From Enterobacter quasihormaechei (GTDB taxonomy: Bacteria > Pseudomonadota > Gammaproteobacteria > Enterobacterales > Enterobacteriaceae), in contig NZ_SJON01000017.1 in NCBI RefSeq assembly GCF_004331385.1, positions 1 to 64,000 of the forward strand: a stretch of 64,000 nt of DNA. The letters run 5' to 3'. A model generated the notes under the pieces. It was not told the DNA's origin. It was given only the letters and a program-made list of their open reading frames with translations, and made no database searches. Shown here one piece after another: positions 28,155 through 37,454 of the stretch (its first letter is position 1; each line of letters opens with the position of its first letter). Both the position numbers and the translations under genes were made by a program.

Positions 28155-29137
28155 ATGCCGCAGAGAAAAGCGCCATCGTTATGTTGACGCTGGGCGATGT
28201 CCTGGCCGCCGAAGTCTTTAAGCACCTTAACGCGCATGAGGTGAAGACCATCAGCAGTTCCATGGTCAACATGGCGGGGTTTACTCACGATCAAATGGCC
28301 GCCGTGCTGCGCGACTTTAAAAATGACTCCAGCGAGTATGCCGCGCTGAGCCTTAACACGAACGAGTATCTGCGCAGCGTGCTGGTTAAGGCGCTGGGTG
28401 AAGAGCGTGCGTCAACGCTGCTTGAGGATCTGCTGGATACCCACCAGGGTGGAAACGGGATCGAAACGCTCAACTTTATGGATCCGCTGGCGGTATTCGA
28501 TCTGATTCGTGAAGAACACCCGCAAATTATCGCCACAATCCTGGTCCACTTAAAGCGTAACCAGGCGGCGGACGTCCTGAGCAAATTCGACGATCGTGAA
28601 CGTAACGACATTATGCTGCGTATCGCCACCTTCGGCGGGGTTCAGCCCGCCGCGCTACAGGAACTGACGGAGGTACTCAACGGTCTGCTTCACGGTCAGA
28701 ATCTTAAGCGCAGCAAAATGGGCGGCGTGCGCCCGGCTGCGGAGATCTTAAACCTGATGAAATCCCAGCAGGAAGAGGCCGCCATTGAGGCGGTTCGCGA
28801 TTTCGACAGCGAGCTGGCGCAGAAAATTATCGACGAGATGTTCTTGTTCGAAAACCTGGTGGATGTCGAGGATCGCAGCATCCAGCGTCTGTTGCAGGAG
28901 GTGGAAAGCGAAACCCTTATCATCGCCCTCAAAGGAGCAGACGAAGCGCTGCGGGCCAAGTTCTTCCGCAATATGTCGCGCCGTCAGTCGGATCTGATGA
29001 CCGAAGATCTGGCATCGCGCGGCCCGGTGCGTTTGTCCCAGGTGGAAGCCGAGCAGAAGACGATTCTGAACATTGTTCGACGCCTTGCCGAGTCAGGGGA
29101 AATCATCATTGGAGGCAGCGACGATGCCTACGTTTGA
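28151..29137 (+). CDS. fliG: Flagellar motor switch protein FliG
   Basis: 328 residues from ATG 28151 (AGGAG 8 nt upstream; overlaps fliF stop), near the 331 of E. coli. Middle-domain '[15 protein letters not shown]' with the EHPQ motif that binds FliM, and the C-terminal torque helix region '[25 protein letters not shown]' with charged residues that engage MotA. An in-frame upstream ATG at 28127 would add eight residues unlike the family and is not preferred. Confidence 0.97.
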   Translation: MNAAEKSAIVMLTLGDVLAAEVFKHLNAHEVKTISSSMVNMAGFTHDQMAAVLRDFKNDSSEYAALSLNTNEYLRSVLVKALGEERASTLLEDLLDTHQGGNGIETLNFMDPLAVFDLIREEHPQIIATILVHLKRNQAADVLSKFDDRERNDIMLRIATFGGVQPAALQELTEVLNGLLHGQNLKRSKMGGVRPAAEILNLMKSQQEEAAIEAVRDFDSELAQKIIDEMFLFENLVDVEDRSIQRLLQEVESETLIIALKGADEALRAKFFRNMSRRQSDLMTEDLASRGPVRLSQVEAEQKTILNIVRRLAESGEIIIGGSDDAYV

Positions 29138-29828
29138 TGCCAATGGCGCCGCCCAGTGGCGCAGCTGGCAGCCTGAGGATCTGTTAAACGAAACGGCTGA
29201 AGTCCCGTTGCAGACGCAGGATACCGGCCATTCTGACGCACAGTTTAAGGCCGAGCTGGCACGCCTGCGTAAGCAGGCTGAACAGCAGGGTATTGCTCAG
29301 GGACTGGCGCAAGGCAAAGAAGAGGGCCGTCGCGAGGGCTATGAGGCCGGTCTGAAAGAGGGCCGCGAGGCGGGTCTGGCGCAGGGGCTGGAACAGGCCC
29401 GCGCCGAACAGCAGGCTTTACTGCTCCAGGCCGGAGAGTGGGTGACGCAGTGCAAGCTTGCGCTTTCGAATCTCGATAGCCTTATTCCCGGACGTCTGGT
29501 TCAGCTGGCGCTGACCGCGGTACAGCAGCTGTACGGCACCCTGAGCGTGGCGGATAACCATGCTCTGCTTGCGCAGATCCGCCAGTTAATGAAGCAGGAT
29601 AGCCTGTTCAACGGCCCGATCGAACTGCATGTGAACCCGCAGGATCTGCCCATGGTTTCCCAGGCGATCGGCGAGACGCTCTCCTCGATGGGCTGGTCCT
29701 TACAAAGCGATCCCCAGCTGGCCGCAGGGGGATGCCGTGTGGTCACGCCGGACGTGGAGTATGACGCCACAATGGAAACGCGCTGGCAGTCTCTCTGTCA
29801 GCTCGCCCGGGAGGAACTGTCCCAATGA
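29124..29828 (+). CDS. fliH: Flagellar export ATPase regulator FliH
   Basis: 234 residues from ATG 29124, which has GGAGG 8 nt upstream and overlaps fliG by 14 bp; E. coli FliH has 228. A run of GxxxG-type helical repeats spans about 50-95 ('[18 protein letters not shown]', '[18 protein letters not shown]'), a hallmark of FliH, followed by the globular domain that holds FliI at the export gate. The stop overlaps the fliI start. Confidence 0.94.
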   Translation: MPTFDANGAAQWRSWQPEDLLNETAEVPLQTQDTGHSDAQFKAELARLRKQAEQQGIAQGLAQGKEEGRREGYEAGLKEGREAGLAQGLEQARAEQQALLLQAGEWVTQCKLALSNLDSLIPGRLVQLALTAVQQLYGTLSVADNHALLAQIRQLMKQDSLFNGPIELHVNPQDLPMVSQAIGETLSSMGWSLQSDPQLAAGGCRVVTPDVEYDATMETRWQSLCQLAREELSQ

Positions 29829-31198
29829 GCCAGCAGTTAAAAAACTGGCTCTCCGTCATGGATCGGGTGGAAGAGAAGCTCGGCGAGCTCCCGCGCTTTC
29901 GTCAGTACGGCAAGCTGACGCGCGCAACCGGGCTGGTGATGGAGGCCGTTGGCCTGAAGCTGCCGATAGGCGCGCTGTGCATTGTTGAACGTCAGACCGG
30001 ACAGGCTATCTTACCGGTCGAGTGTGAGGTGGTCGGGTTTAACGGTCAGACGCTCTATCTTATGCCGCTTGAACATGTTGACGGTATTCTTCCCGGTGCG
30101 CGCGTGTACGCGCCAGAGTCCGATAAGGGAGCGGGTAAACAGCTGCCGGTGGGGTTACACCTGTTGGGGCGCGTGCTTGACGCACAGGGCCGCCCCCTGG
30201 ATGGACGTCCAGCGGCAGGAAAACCCGTGGCCGGCCTGTTTACCCCCTCGTTTAACCCGCTTCACCGCGATCCCATCAAGTCTGTGCTCGACGTAGGCGT
30301 GAGGGCCATAAATGGCCTGCTGACGGTTGGCCGCGGACAGCGTATGGGCCTTTTTGCCGGCTCGGGCGTGGGTAAGTCGGTGCTGCTCGGCATGATGGCC
30401 CGCTTCACCACCGCAGACGTCATCGTCGTCGGGCTGATTGGCGAGCGCGGGCGTGAAGTAAAAGATTTTATCGAGAACATCCTTGGCGAAGAGGGGCTTT
30501 CACGCGCGGTGGTGATCGCCGCACCTGCTGACGTCTCGCCGATCCTGCGCATGCAGGGTGCGGTATACGCCACCCGTATTGCCGAGGATTACCGCGATCG
30601 CGGGATGAACGTTCTGCTGATTATGGACTCCCTCACGCGCTATGCCATGGCGCAGCGTGAAGTGGCGCTGGCTATCGGTGAACCGCCCGCAACCAAAGGT
30701 TATCCACCGTCGGTATTCGCGCGTCTGCCCGCGCTGGTCGAGCGTGCCGGTAACGGCATGCGTGGCGGCGGATCGATAACCGCCTTTTATACGGTACTGA
30801 CCGAAGGGGACGATCAGCAGGATCCGATCGCCGATTCGGCGCGTGCGATCCTCGATGGCCATATCGTGCTTTCGCGTCGCCTGGCTGAGGCGGGCCATTA
30901 TCCTGCTATTGATATTGAAGCCTCTATTAGCCGTGCGATGACGGAGCTTATTCCGCATGTCCAGTACCGCAAGGTTCAGCGTTTTAAGCAGCTGTTGTCT
31001 ACCTACCAGCGCAACCGGGATCTGGTCAGCGTAGGCGCTTACGTGAAGGGCAGCGATCCGCTGCTCGACCGGGCGATAGATCAGTATCCTGCGCTGGAAG
31101 CCTTCCTGCATCAGGCAATACACGAGCGGAGCGGTTACGACGAGGCCATTGCCGCGCTGAGCCAGCTTTTCCCTGACATCGTTGAACAGGCGGGATAA
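29825..31198 (+). CDS. fliI: Flagellar type III export ATPase FliI
   Basis: 457 residues, the same as E. coli. F1-beta-like ATPase with Walker A 'GSGVGKS' (Lys184), Walker B '[18 protein letters not shown]' and '[14 protein letters not shown]'. Energises substrate delivery to FlhA/FlhB together with FliH and FliJ. Overlaps fliH by 4 bp and is followed after 3 bp by fliJ. Confidence 0.98.
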   Translation: MSQQLKNWLSVMDRVEEKLGELPRFRQYGKLTRATGLVMEAVGLKLPIGALCIVERQTGQAILPVECEVVGFNGQTLYLMPLEHVDGILPGARVYAPESDKGAGKQLPVGLHLLGRVLDAQGRPLDGRPAAGKPVAGLFTPSFNPLHRDPIKSVLDVGVRAINGLLTVGRGQRMGLFAGSGVGKSVLLGMMARFTTADVIVVGLIGERGREVKDFIENILGEEGLSRAVVIAAPADVSPILRMQGAVYATRIAEDYRDRGMNVLLIMDSLTRYAMAQREVALAIGEPPATKGYPPSVFARLPALVERAGNGMRGGGSITAFYTVLTEGDDQQDPIADSARAILDGHIVLSRRLAEAGHYPAIDIEASISRAMTELIPHVQYRKVQRFKQLLSTYQRNRDLVSVGAYVKGSDPLLDRAIDQYPALEAFLHQAIHERSGYDEAIAALSQLFPDIVEQAG

Positions 31199-31201
31199 AA
31201 C

Positions 31202-31651
31202 GTGAAAGTGAATAATCCAATGGTCATGCTGCGTGACATGGCTCAGGAAACGCTTACGGAGACCACTCGCGCTCTCGGCAGCGTCCAGCAGACGCTTATG
31301 GAAGCCGTGGCCCAGCACGAACAGCTTCAGCATTATGAGCGCGAGTATCAGCAATCTTTGCGTCAGGGGCTGCTCGGCAGCGGTATGTCGATGGCGGATC
31401 TGGTTAATCAACAGTCTTTCATTTTGTCCCTTAACCAGGTGGTGAAGCAGCATGAATCGCATGTTTCCACCTGTGAACAAGCCGTGGACCGGGCCAAAGA
31501 GAAGTGGCTACAGAAAAAGCAGCGCCTTAATGCGTTTGAGACCCTCATCGACCGCCGCGAGGCGGCACTGGCCATGGCACAGAGCCGCCAGGAGCAAAAA
31601 ATGATGGACGAATTCGCCCAGCGTGCCGGACAGAAAAGAGAAAGGCTATGA
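31202..31651 (+). CDS. fliJ: Flagellar export chaperone/stalk protein FliJ
   Basis: 149 residues from a GTG 3 bp after fliI (E. coli 147). All-helical coiled-coil protein with heptads throughout, Gln/Glu/Arg-rich ('RAKEKWLQKKQRLNAFETLIDRR'-type segment near 100-120), as expected for the central stalk of the FliI hexamer and the escort for FliM/chaperone cycling. Stop overlaps fliK (ATGA). Confidence 0.92.
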   Translation: MKVNNPMVMLRDMAQETLTETTRALGSVQQTLMEAVAQHEQLQHYEREYQQSLRQGLLGSGMSMADLVNQQSFILSLNQVVKQHESHVSTCEQAVDRAKEKWLQKKQRLNAFETLIDRREAALAMAQSRQEQKMMDEFAQRAGQKRERL

Positions 31652-32712
31652 ATATTGATATTACGGCTCTGCTGTCCGGCGGAGCGCCGACGAGAGCAGG
31701 AAAAGGAAAACTCATCGGCGAGGAGTTTGCTCTTACGCTCGACGACAGGCTGGCACAGATGGGGCTGTTGTTGCCTGGCCTGGACGTTCAGGCGCAACGG
31801 GTAAGTTATGAGGGATATTCTGTCCCGCAGCCGGTTTTGCCACCGGCAGCTGAGCCGGAGGCGAGCGATGACGCGCTGGCAGAGGTCAGAATCAGCGCCT
31901 CTCCCGGTAATGAAAGCCCGCAGTGGCAGCTTCAGCAGATCGTCACCCGCCAGGCGAGGAGCGCTGCGACAGAGTCCTCGACCCTGGCTGAGACGAGTCT
32001 GCCCCGAGAAGCGATCGCTGGCGATAAAGCGACCTTAGCGATCCCTGTTGACGATCTTAAGCTGAAGCCCGCCCGACAAGAAGATTCCCCTCTCCAGGTG
32101 CAGGCACAGGCGTTAGGGGGGAAAGCCCCAGGCACCAGCGCCGTGATGCCAGGCTTAACGGTACATCAGGGAGAGGCGTCGCAGCACGCCACCTGCGATC
32201 CGTCGGTTCAGAGCGTTGTGGTGGAGCCGTCAACGGCGCGACAGGCCAGTCAGCCTGTTTCACAGCAGGTGGTCAACGTCCGTTATCCGCTGGAGTCGCC
32301 CGAATGGAAGCAGTCGGTGAGCCAACATATTGCCCTGTTCAGCCGCGACAACCTGCACAATGCGGAGATTCGCCTGCATCCTCAGGAGCTGGGCTCATTG
32401 CATATCTCTTTGCGCGTGCAGCAGGACCAGGCGCAGATCCATATCGTCAGCGAACATGCTCAGGTGCGGCAGATGATGGAGACTGCGCTACCGCACCTGC
32501 GGGCCGCTTTAGCGGAAACCGGGCTCCAGCTGGGCCAGGCGAGCGTGAGCCCCGATCGACCTCATACTGGCGGTGGCGAGCAGGGACGTCATCATCCTGA
32601 AGAGCAGCACACCGCTCAAGGCGCAGACAATGTGTTCGTGGAGGAAGACAATGTGCCGGGATTATTAACATCGACGCAAGGAAATATATACGGCATTAAC
32701 ACTTTTGTCTGA
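31648..32712 (+). CDS. fliK: Flagellar hook-length control protein FliK
   Basis: 354 residues (E. coli 375). The first ~210 residues are a low-complexity Pro/Gln/Ala/Ser region serving as the ruler; the C-terminal domain has the FliK signature 'NAEIRLHPQELGSLHISLRV' followed by 'QIHIVSEHAQVRQMMETALPHLRAALAETGLQLGQ' (seen in pieces), which triggers the FlhB switch. A shorter ruler than E. coli predicts a similar or slightly shorter hook. Followed by 127 bp before fliL, longer than the gaps elsewhere in this gene run. Confidence 0.93.
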   Translation: MNIDITALLSGGAPTRAGKGKLIGEEFALTLDDRLAQMGLLLPGLDVQAQRVSYEGYSVPQPVLPPAAEPEASDDALAEVRISASPGNESPQWQLQQIVTRQARSAATESSTLAETSLPREAIAGDKATLAIPVDDLKLKPARQEDSPLQVQAQALGGKAPGTSAVMPGLTVHQGEASQHATCDPSVQSVVVEPSTARQASQPVSQQVVNVRYPLESPEWKQSVSQHIALFSRDNLHNAEIRLHPQELGSLHISLRVQQDQAQIHIVSEHAQVRQMMETALPHLRAALAETGLQLGQASVSPDRPHTGGGEQGRHHPEEQHTAQGADNVFVEEDNVPGLLTSTQGNIYGINTFV

Positions 32713-32765
32713 ATTGTTGAATTGCCGACAGGAATGAAATTTTATCTCCTGATTATTCTGCTGAT

Positions 32766-32792
32766 TAAATGGACTACAATGTCCGCCGTATT
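32766..32792 (+). promoter_or_regulatory. Sigma28-like promoter upstream of fliL
   Basis: TAAATGGA (32766-32773), exactly 11 bp, GCCGTATT (32785-32792), against the enteric FliA consensus TAAAGTTT-N11-GCCGATAA: both four-base cores (TAAA, GCCG) are intact. It lies 47 bp before the fliL ATG in the 127-bp fliK-fliL gap. It may give the switch/export-gate genes fliL-R extra late expression. Function is inferred from match and position. Confidence 0.55.
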
Positions 32793-32839
32793 TATCGAGG
32801 GGCAGGTTGCTGCCTCTCTTATTTTATTGGATTTACGTA

Positions 32840-33346
32840 ATGGGTAACAAAAATAAAAATGCTGCGGCTCGCGGAGGGTCGCGCTCGCTTCTGTTAATAC
32901 TAATGTTTCTGATTGCCCTCGCAGCCTGCTGTTTTTCAGGCTATCTGTTCTGGTCGATGAAATATGCACACGCGCAGACGGACAACCATTCGAGAAGTGA
33001 GCATGAAGCCCCGGCGGTACAGCAAGTTGAACCGCTATACGTGTCGATGAATACCTTTACCGTGAGCCTGACCCCGACGCAGCACGAGTCGGATCGCGTG
33101 CTTTATATTGGGCTGTCCGTACGGCTTGGCGATACGTCGTCCGTACAGGTGCTTGAGAAATTCCTGCCGGAATATCGTAGCCGACTGTTTATGCTGCTTT
33201 CTCAGCAAACGTATGAAACGCTCTCAACGGATGAAGGCAAACGCCAGCTGATTAGCAACATCAAAAATGAGCTTAAAAAACCGCTGGCGTTCAACAAAAA
33301 GATTAACGTCACTGACGTTTTGATTAATGAATTTATTCTGCGGTAA
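32840..33346 (+). CDS. fliL: Flagellar basal body-associated protein FliL
   Basis: 168 residues from ATG 32840 (E. coli 154). A basic N-terminus and a membrane helix (about 17-37) lead to a periplasmic stomatin-like domain with 'SMNTFTVSLTP', 'DRVLYIGLSVRLGD' and terminal 'DVLINEFILR', all family-typical. Supports stator function around the motor. There is no good Shine-Dalgarno at this ATG; an in-frame start at 32807 would add a hydrophobic stretch not seen in relatives and is rejected. Confidence 0.92.
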   Translation: MGNKNKNAAARGGSRSLLLILMFLIALAACCFSGYLFWSMKYAHAQTDNHSRSEHEAPAVQQVEPLYVSMNTFTVSLTPTQHESDRVLYIGLSVRLGDTSSVQVLEKFLPEYRSRLFMLLSQQTYETLSTDEGKRQLISNIKNELKKPLAFNKKINVTDVLINEFILR

Positions 33347-33351
33347 ACACA

Positions 33352-34344
33352 ATGGCTGATAGTTTTTTATCACAGGATGAGATCGATCGCCTGCTCAATG
33401 CTGATACGGAGAGTCCCGATGACCTCCATGGAAGCATGGGAGATGCGGGGATTAAACCTTACGATCCCAATACCCAGCGACGCGTCATTCGCGAGCGACT
33501 TCATTCTCTGGAAATTATTAACGAACGCTTTGCCCGACAGTTCAGGATGGGGTTATTTAACCTGCTGCGCCGCAGTTCAGATATTACGGCGGGAAATATC
33601 AAGATCCAGCCGTATCATGAGTTTGCCCGCAATTTACCGGTGCCAACCAACCTGAACCTGCTGCACCTTAATCCCCTGCGTGGGACCGCGCTGATGGCCT
33701 TTTCCTCCGGTCTGGTATTTATGGCCGTGGATAACCTGTTCGGCGGAGACGGGCGTTTCCCGACGAAGGCGGACGGGCGGGAATTTACCCCGACCGAGCA
33801 GCGGGTGATCCACCGTATGCTGACAATGGCACGCGAGGCGTATGAGTTTGCCTGGGGCTCTATTTATAAAATTAAGACGGAATACATCCGTTCAGAAATA
33901 CAGGTGAAATTTACCAATATCACCTCTTCTCCGAACGATGTTGTCGTCACCACGCCTTTCTCCGTGGAAATCGGCTCGCATCGCGGGGAGTTCAATATTT
34001 GTATTCCCTTCAGCACGATAGAGCCTCTGCGCGAACTGTTAAGCAATCCACCGATGGATAATTCGCGCCATGAGGACTCTGAGTGGCGCAGCATGCTGGC
34101 AAGCCAGATGCGTGAAACCGAGCTGGAGCTGGTGGCGCAATTTGCCGACATCAACACGCGGTTGTCGAACGTCATGAAGATGAAAAAAGGCGACATTATT
34201 CCGCTGGATAAGCAGGAGTTTATAGTAGCGAACGTCGGCAGCGTGCCGGTATTTACCGCGAAATATGGCTCTGTAAATAATCAATATGCTCTGAAGGTCG
34301 ATCAGATGAATCAGCCAGCATTAAAAACTTTCAATAAGGAGTGA
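33352..34344 (+). CDS. fliM: Flagellar motor switch protein FliM
   Basis: 330 residues (E. coli 334). The N-terminal CheY-P-binding peptide 'LSQDEIDRLL' is intact, so the motor should respond to CheY. Middle CheC-like domain with the GGXG-type turn 'LFGGDGRF', and a C-terminal SpoA domain that pairs with FliN. Five bp after fliL and seven bp before fliN. Confidence 0.97.
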   Translation: MADSFLSQDEIDRLLNADTESPDDLHGSMGDAGIKPYDPNTQRRVIRERLHSLEIINERFARQFRMGLFNLLRRSSDITAGNIKIQPYHEFARNLPVPTNLNLLHLNPLRGTALMAFSSGLVFMAVDNLFGGDGRFPTKADGREFTPTEQRVIHRMLTMAREAYEFAWGSIYKIKTEYIRSEIQVKFTNITSSPNDVVVTTPFSVEIGSHRGEFNICIPFSTIEPLRELLSNPPMDNSRHEDSEWRSMLASQMRETELELVAQFADINTRLSNVMKMKKGDIIPLDKQEFIVANVGSVPVFTAKYGSVNNQYALKVDQMNQPALKTFNKE

Positions 34345-34351
34345 TTTCCCC

Positions 34352-34735
34352 ATGAGCGACATGAATAACTCGTCGGGATCTGAAGATAAGTCTATGGACA
34401 ATCTTTGGGGTGAGGCGCTGAACGAGCAGAACGCTGCGGGAAGTACAGAGCAAAGCGCGGTTCCTCAGTTTTCTGAAGAGATGAACCTGATTCTGGATAT
34501 CCCTGTCAAAATGACCGTGGAGCTGGGCCGCACAAAAATGACTATCAAAGAGCTGCTGCGCTTAAGCCAGGGCTCCGTGGTTTCGCTGGACGGCCTGGCG
34601 GGCGAGCCGCTCGATATTCTGATCAATGGCTACCTTATTGCCCAGGGCGAAGTGGTGGTCGTGTCCGATAAATTCGGGATTCGTATTACCGATATTATTA
34701 CCCCATCCGAGCGAATGCATCGCCTGAGCCGCTAA
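34352..34735 (+). CDS. fliN: Flagellar motor switch protein FliN
   Basis: 127 residues (E. coli 137). A variable acidic N-terminus (about 1-45), then a SpoA/surface-presentation domain 'NLILDIPVKMTVELGRTKMTIKELLRLSQGSVVSLD...GEPLDILINGYLIAQGEVVVVSDKFGIRITDI' (recognised piecewise), diagnostic of FliN. Forms the C-ring base. AAGGAG precedes the ATG; the stop overlaps the fliO start by one base (TAATG). Confidence 0.96.
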   Translation: MSDMNNSSGSEDKSMDNLWGEALNEQNAAGSTEQSAVPQFSEEMNLILDIPVKMTVELGRTKMTIKELLRLSQGSVVSLDGLAGEPLDILINGYLIAQGEVVVVSDKFGIRITDIITPSERMHRLSR

Positions 34736-35130
34736 TGAACGCAGTACAACCCTCTTTTGCCGCAGGGAGCACAAACGTGCTCTCTGGCGGCGCAATCGCG
34801 CTATCGGTCATCGGTACGCTCATGCTCATTATTATGCTGATGGTACTGCTGGCGTGGATCGCCCGCCGCAGCGGGCTGGCGCGTTGCTCCCGCGAAAGCC
34901 AGGGTGCGGTATCGCTGGTGGCCAGTAAACCGCTCGGCTCGCGCGAACGGCTGGTGGTGGTTGACGTGGGCGAACAGCGTCTGGTGCTGGGTGTTACCGC
35001 GACGCACATTAGCTGTCTCACCGTACAGGACAGGCCAGAGGTGCCTGAGCAGGCGGCTCCTTCAGCGGCTTTTCCCGCCATGCTGGATAACTTTCTTCAT
35101 AAATACCGTTCGGGTGGTGAGCAAAAATGA
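34735..35130 (+). CDS. fliO: Flagellar export assembly protein FliO
   Basis: 131 residues (E. coli 121). One membrane helix at about 22-42 followed by a cytosolic domain with '[29 protein letters not shown]', the FliO signature (viewed in parts). FliO helps FliP assemble into the export gate and is specific to flagella, not injectisomes. Coupled by overlap to both fliN and fliP. Confidence 0.93.
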   Translation: MNAVQPSFAAGSTNVLSGGAIALSVIGTLMLIIMLMVLLAWIARRSGLARCSRESQGAVSLVASKPLGSRERLVVVDVGEQRLVLGVTATHISCLTVQDRPEVPEQAAPSAAFPAMLDNFLHKYRSGGEQK

Positions 35131-35870
35131 ACCGTCTGTTGATTGCCCGTGCCGCGACGGGCGTTGGTCTGCTGCTGCCCGTCGCCTCTGCGCTCGCCGC
35201 TAACGGCGACATTACGCTGGCCAGTTCGTCGGGAAGTGCAGGCTGGACGCTACCGATTCAGACGCTGCTGCTGCTCAGTGGATTCACGTTCATCCCCGCG
35301 GTACTGCTGATGATGACTGGCTTTACGCGTATCGTTATTGTGCTGGGATTGATGCGCAACGCGCTTGGTACGCCGACCGCGCCGCCTAATCAGGTATTAG
35401 TGGGGCTGGCTCTGTTTTTGACCTTTTTCGTGATGTCACCCGTGCTCAACCAGATCTATGAACAGGCATGGCAGCCGTTGCAGGCCAATAAAATCACCAT
35501 GGAAACGGCCCTGAAGGAAGGCGTAAAACCGCTGCGGGCTTTTATGCTTGAGCAGACTCGAGAAGCCGATCTGGCGATGTTTGCCCGCATCGCTAAAACG
35601 CCGGCCCTTACCGGCCCGGAGGACGTGCCGTTGAGTATTCTGGTGCCCTCATTCGTTACCAGCGAGCTGAAAACCGCCTTCCAGATTGGTTTCACCATCT
35701 TTATTCCGTTTTTGATTATTGATTTGGTGGTGGCCAGCATTCTGATGGCGCTGGGGATGATGATGGTTCCGCCAGCGACGATTGCGCTGCCCTTTAAGCT
35801 GATGCTGTTCGTCCTCGTGGATGGCTGGCAGCTGCTGGTCGGTTCGCTTGCGCAAAGCTTTTACTCATAG
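35127..35870 (+). CDS. fliP: Flagellar export gate protein FliP
   Basis: 247 residues (E. coli 245) with a cleavable signal peptide (ending 'VASALA'), then four membrane helices. The family motif '[17 protein letters not shown]' and '[18 protein letters not shown]' and the C-terminal '[21 protein letters not shown]' are intact. Five copies form the gate with FliQ and FliR. Confidence 0.97.
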   Translation: MNRLLIARAATGVGLLLPVASALAANGDITLASSSGSAGWTLPIQTLLLLSGFTFIPAVLLMMTGFTRIVIVLGLMRNALGTPTAPPNQVLVGLALFLTFFVMSPVLNQIYEQAWQPLQANKITMETALKEGVKPLRAFMLEQTREADLAMFARIAKTPALTGPEDVPLSILVPSFVTSELKTAFQIGFTIFIPFLIIDLVVASILMALGMMMVPPATIALPFKLMLFVLVDGWQLLVGSLAQSFYS

Positions 35871-35879
35871 GAGCCTGGT

Positions 35880-36149
35880 ATGACCCCCGAAAGCGTCATG
35901 GTATTGGGCATGGAAGCTATCAAGGTTGGGCTAATGATTGCGGGCCCGCTTTTGCTGGTCGCGCTGGCAACCGGTCTGATCATCAGTATTCTTCAGGCCG
36001 CGACGCAGGTGAACGAAATGACGATGACCTTTATCCCTAAAATCCTGATGATCGTGGGCGTCGGCGTGCTGCTCGGTCCGTGGATGATGAAAATCTTTAT
36101 TGAATACACGCGCATGTTGTTCGCCAGCATTCCTTACGCCATCGGCTAA
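35880..36149 (+). CDS. fliQ: Flagellar export gate protein FliQ
   Basis: 89 residues, identical in length to E. coli FliQ, with two membrane helices (about 15-38 and 50-72). 'TPESVMVLGMEAIKVGL' and 'ILQAATQVNEMTMTFIPKI' are the recognisable signatures. Starts 9 bp after fliP with GGAG upstream; its stop overlaps fliR by one base. Confidence 0.96.
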   Translation: MTPESVMVLGMEAIKVGLMIAGPLLLVALATGLIISILQAATQVNEMTMTFIPKILMIVGVGVLLGPWMMKIFIEYTRMLFASIPYAIG

Positions 36150-36928
36150 TGATTTTTAATCTTCCCCTTGAACAGCTTTACGCCCTGATAAGCCATTACT
36201 TTTTGGTGATGGTGCGCATCTCGGCGCTACTGCACGTTGCGCCAGTCTTTAGCGAGAAAGCGATCAGCGCCCGCCTGCGTGCGGCGTTGGCCTTAACCCT
36301 CGCGCTGCTGCTGGGCGGACTGGTTCCTGACGCCGACATAGGACTTTACTCCTGGGCGGGCGTCTGGACGATGGCTAAGCAGGTGCTCATCGGCGCCGCG
36401 ATGGGGCTGACGATGCAGCTGCTGTTTGCCGCCGTTCGCCTGGCGGGCGAGATCATTGGGATGCAGATGGGACTCTCGTTTGCCACCTTCTTCGACCCGG
36501 GCAGCGGTAACAGCCCGGTGATCGCTCGCCTGCTAAACATGCTGGCGATGCTGCTCTTTTTGGTGTTTAACGGCCATCTGTGGTTGCTTTCGCTGCTTGC
36601 TGAGACCTTCGAGGCTCTCCCCATCGACGCTGAACCGCTGCATGCTGGCGGGATGTTTTACCTCGTTAATCATGCCGGACTCATCTTCAGTCAGGGGCTG
36701 ATCCTGGGCCTCCCGGTGATAGCCCTGCTGCTGAGCATAAACATGGTGCTTGCGCTGCTAAACCGCCTTACCCCGCAGCTCTCGATCTTTGTAGTAGGAT
36801 TCCCGCTCACGCTGACCTTCGGCATGCTGGCCCTGTTGCTTATCGACGAAACGCTGGCTCCATTCTTTGAACGTCTTATGAGCCACGGCTTCGGGATCCT
36901 GAGCGGGCTAATACAAGCGCTGGTTTGA
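36149..36928 (+). CDS. fliR: Flagellar export gate protein FliR
   Basis: 259 residues (E. coli 261), six hydrophobic segments, with 'RISALLHVAPVFSEKAISARLRAALAL' and 'GLSFATFFDPGSGNSPVIARLLNMLAMLLFLVFNGHLWLL' stretches (seen in parts) diagnostic of FliR. Last gene of the plus-strand fliF-R run. It converges with the FidL-like gene, only 4 bp separating the stops. Confidence 0.97.
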   Translation: MIFNLPLEQLYALISHYFLVMVRISALLHVAPVFSEKAISARLRAALALTLALLLGGLVPDADIGLYSWAGVWTMAKQVLIGAAMGLTMQLLFAAVRLAGEIIGMQMGLSFATFFDPGSGNSPVIARLLNMLAMLLFLVFNGHLWLLSLLAETFEALPIDAEPLHAGGMFYLVNHAGLIFSQGLILGLPVIALLLSINMVLALLNRLTPQLSIFVVGFPLTLTFGMLALLLIDETLAPFFERLMSHGFGILSGLIQALV

Positions 36929-36932
36929 GGGC

Positions 36933-37454
36933 TTAATTCGTGCAGGCGATCCTGACTACCGTCTCCGTACCCGATGCCAGAATGCTGTTTTCCAGCAAAT
37001 AGAGGGAACTGGTGGAGGTATCGCCGCTCTTAAGCTGCGGAAAAATGTAATCCGTTACCTCTTTTTCGTTGCTTTGATCGCCCAGCCGACGGGCGTGGCT
37101 AAGCACCGTCAGATGCAGCAGGTTGCCGGAGTAGGACATGGTATAACTCACGCTGCGCTGTACGGGTGAACTTTGCCCTACACGTTTCCCGTTCTGAAAA
37201 TGGCGGATATTACCGATATAGGTCGTGTGTCCCTCATGAAGTCCATCGCGGTATGAGCGATAAATTCCTCGCGCCAGCGTCACGTTGTTTTCGTCCTTGA
37301 TAGTATAAAAGGAGGCTGGGGCAAAGCACGTCTGTCGCAGCGGCGACGTGGCGATCGTGTACCCGATTGTTAACGCTAAACCTGTCATCAGGCCGCCAGC
37401 GAAGAGGACCTGCGGGCGTTTAATAAAGATGAAAATAGAACGATTCACAGTCAT
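36933..37454 (-). CDS. FidL-like single-pass membrane protein
   Basis: 173 residues from ATG 37454, chosen because CAGGAG lies 7 nt upstream. A short basic cytosolic tail and one membrane helix (about 16-36) precede a periplasmic domain. Resembles the FidL-like proteins encoded next to MarT-type ToxR-like regulators (marT-fidL of Salmonella SPI-3) and, in arrangement, ToxS/TcpH companions of ToxR/TcpP. It overlaps the regulator's 3' end by 35 bp. Likely stabilises or tunes the regulator; not a known flagellar gene. Confidence 0.6.
   Translation of the reverse strand: MTVNRSIFIFIKRPQVLFAGGLMTGLALTIGYTIATSPLRQTCFAPASFYTIKDENNVTLARGIYRSYRDGLHEGHTTYIGNIRHFQNGKRVGQSSPVQRSVSYTMSYSGNLLHLTVLSHARRLGDQSNEKEVTDYIFPQLKSGDTSTSSLYLLENSILASGTETVVRIACTN

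Noticed and set aside
30500-31480. 326-codon open frame on the minus strand, opposite fliI/fliJ
   Set aside because: Shadow of GC-rich codon use in fliI and fliJ, which are complete and well conserved; no family features or ribosome-binding site.
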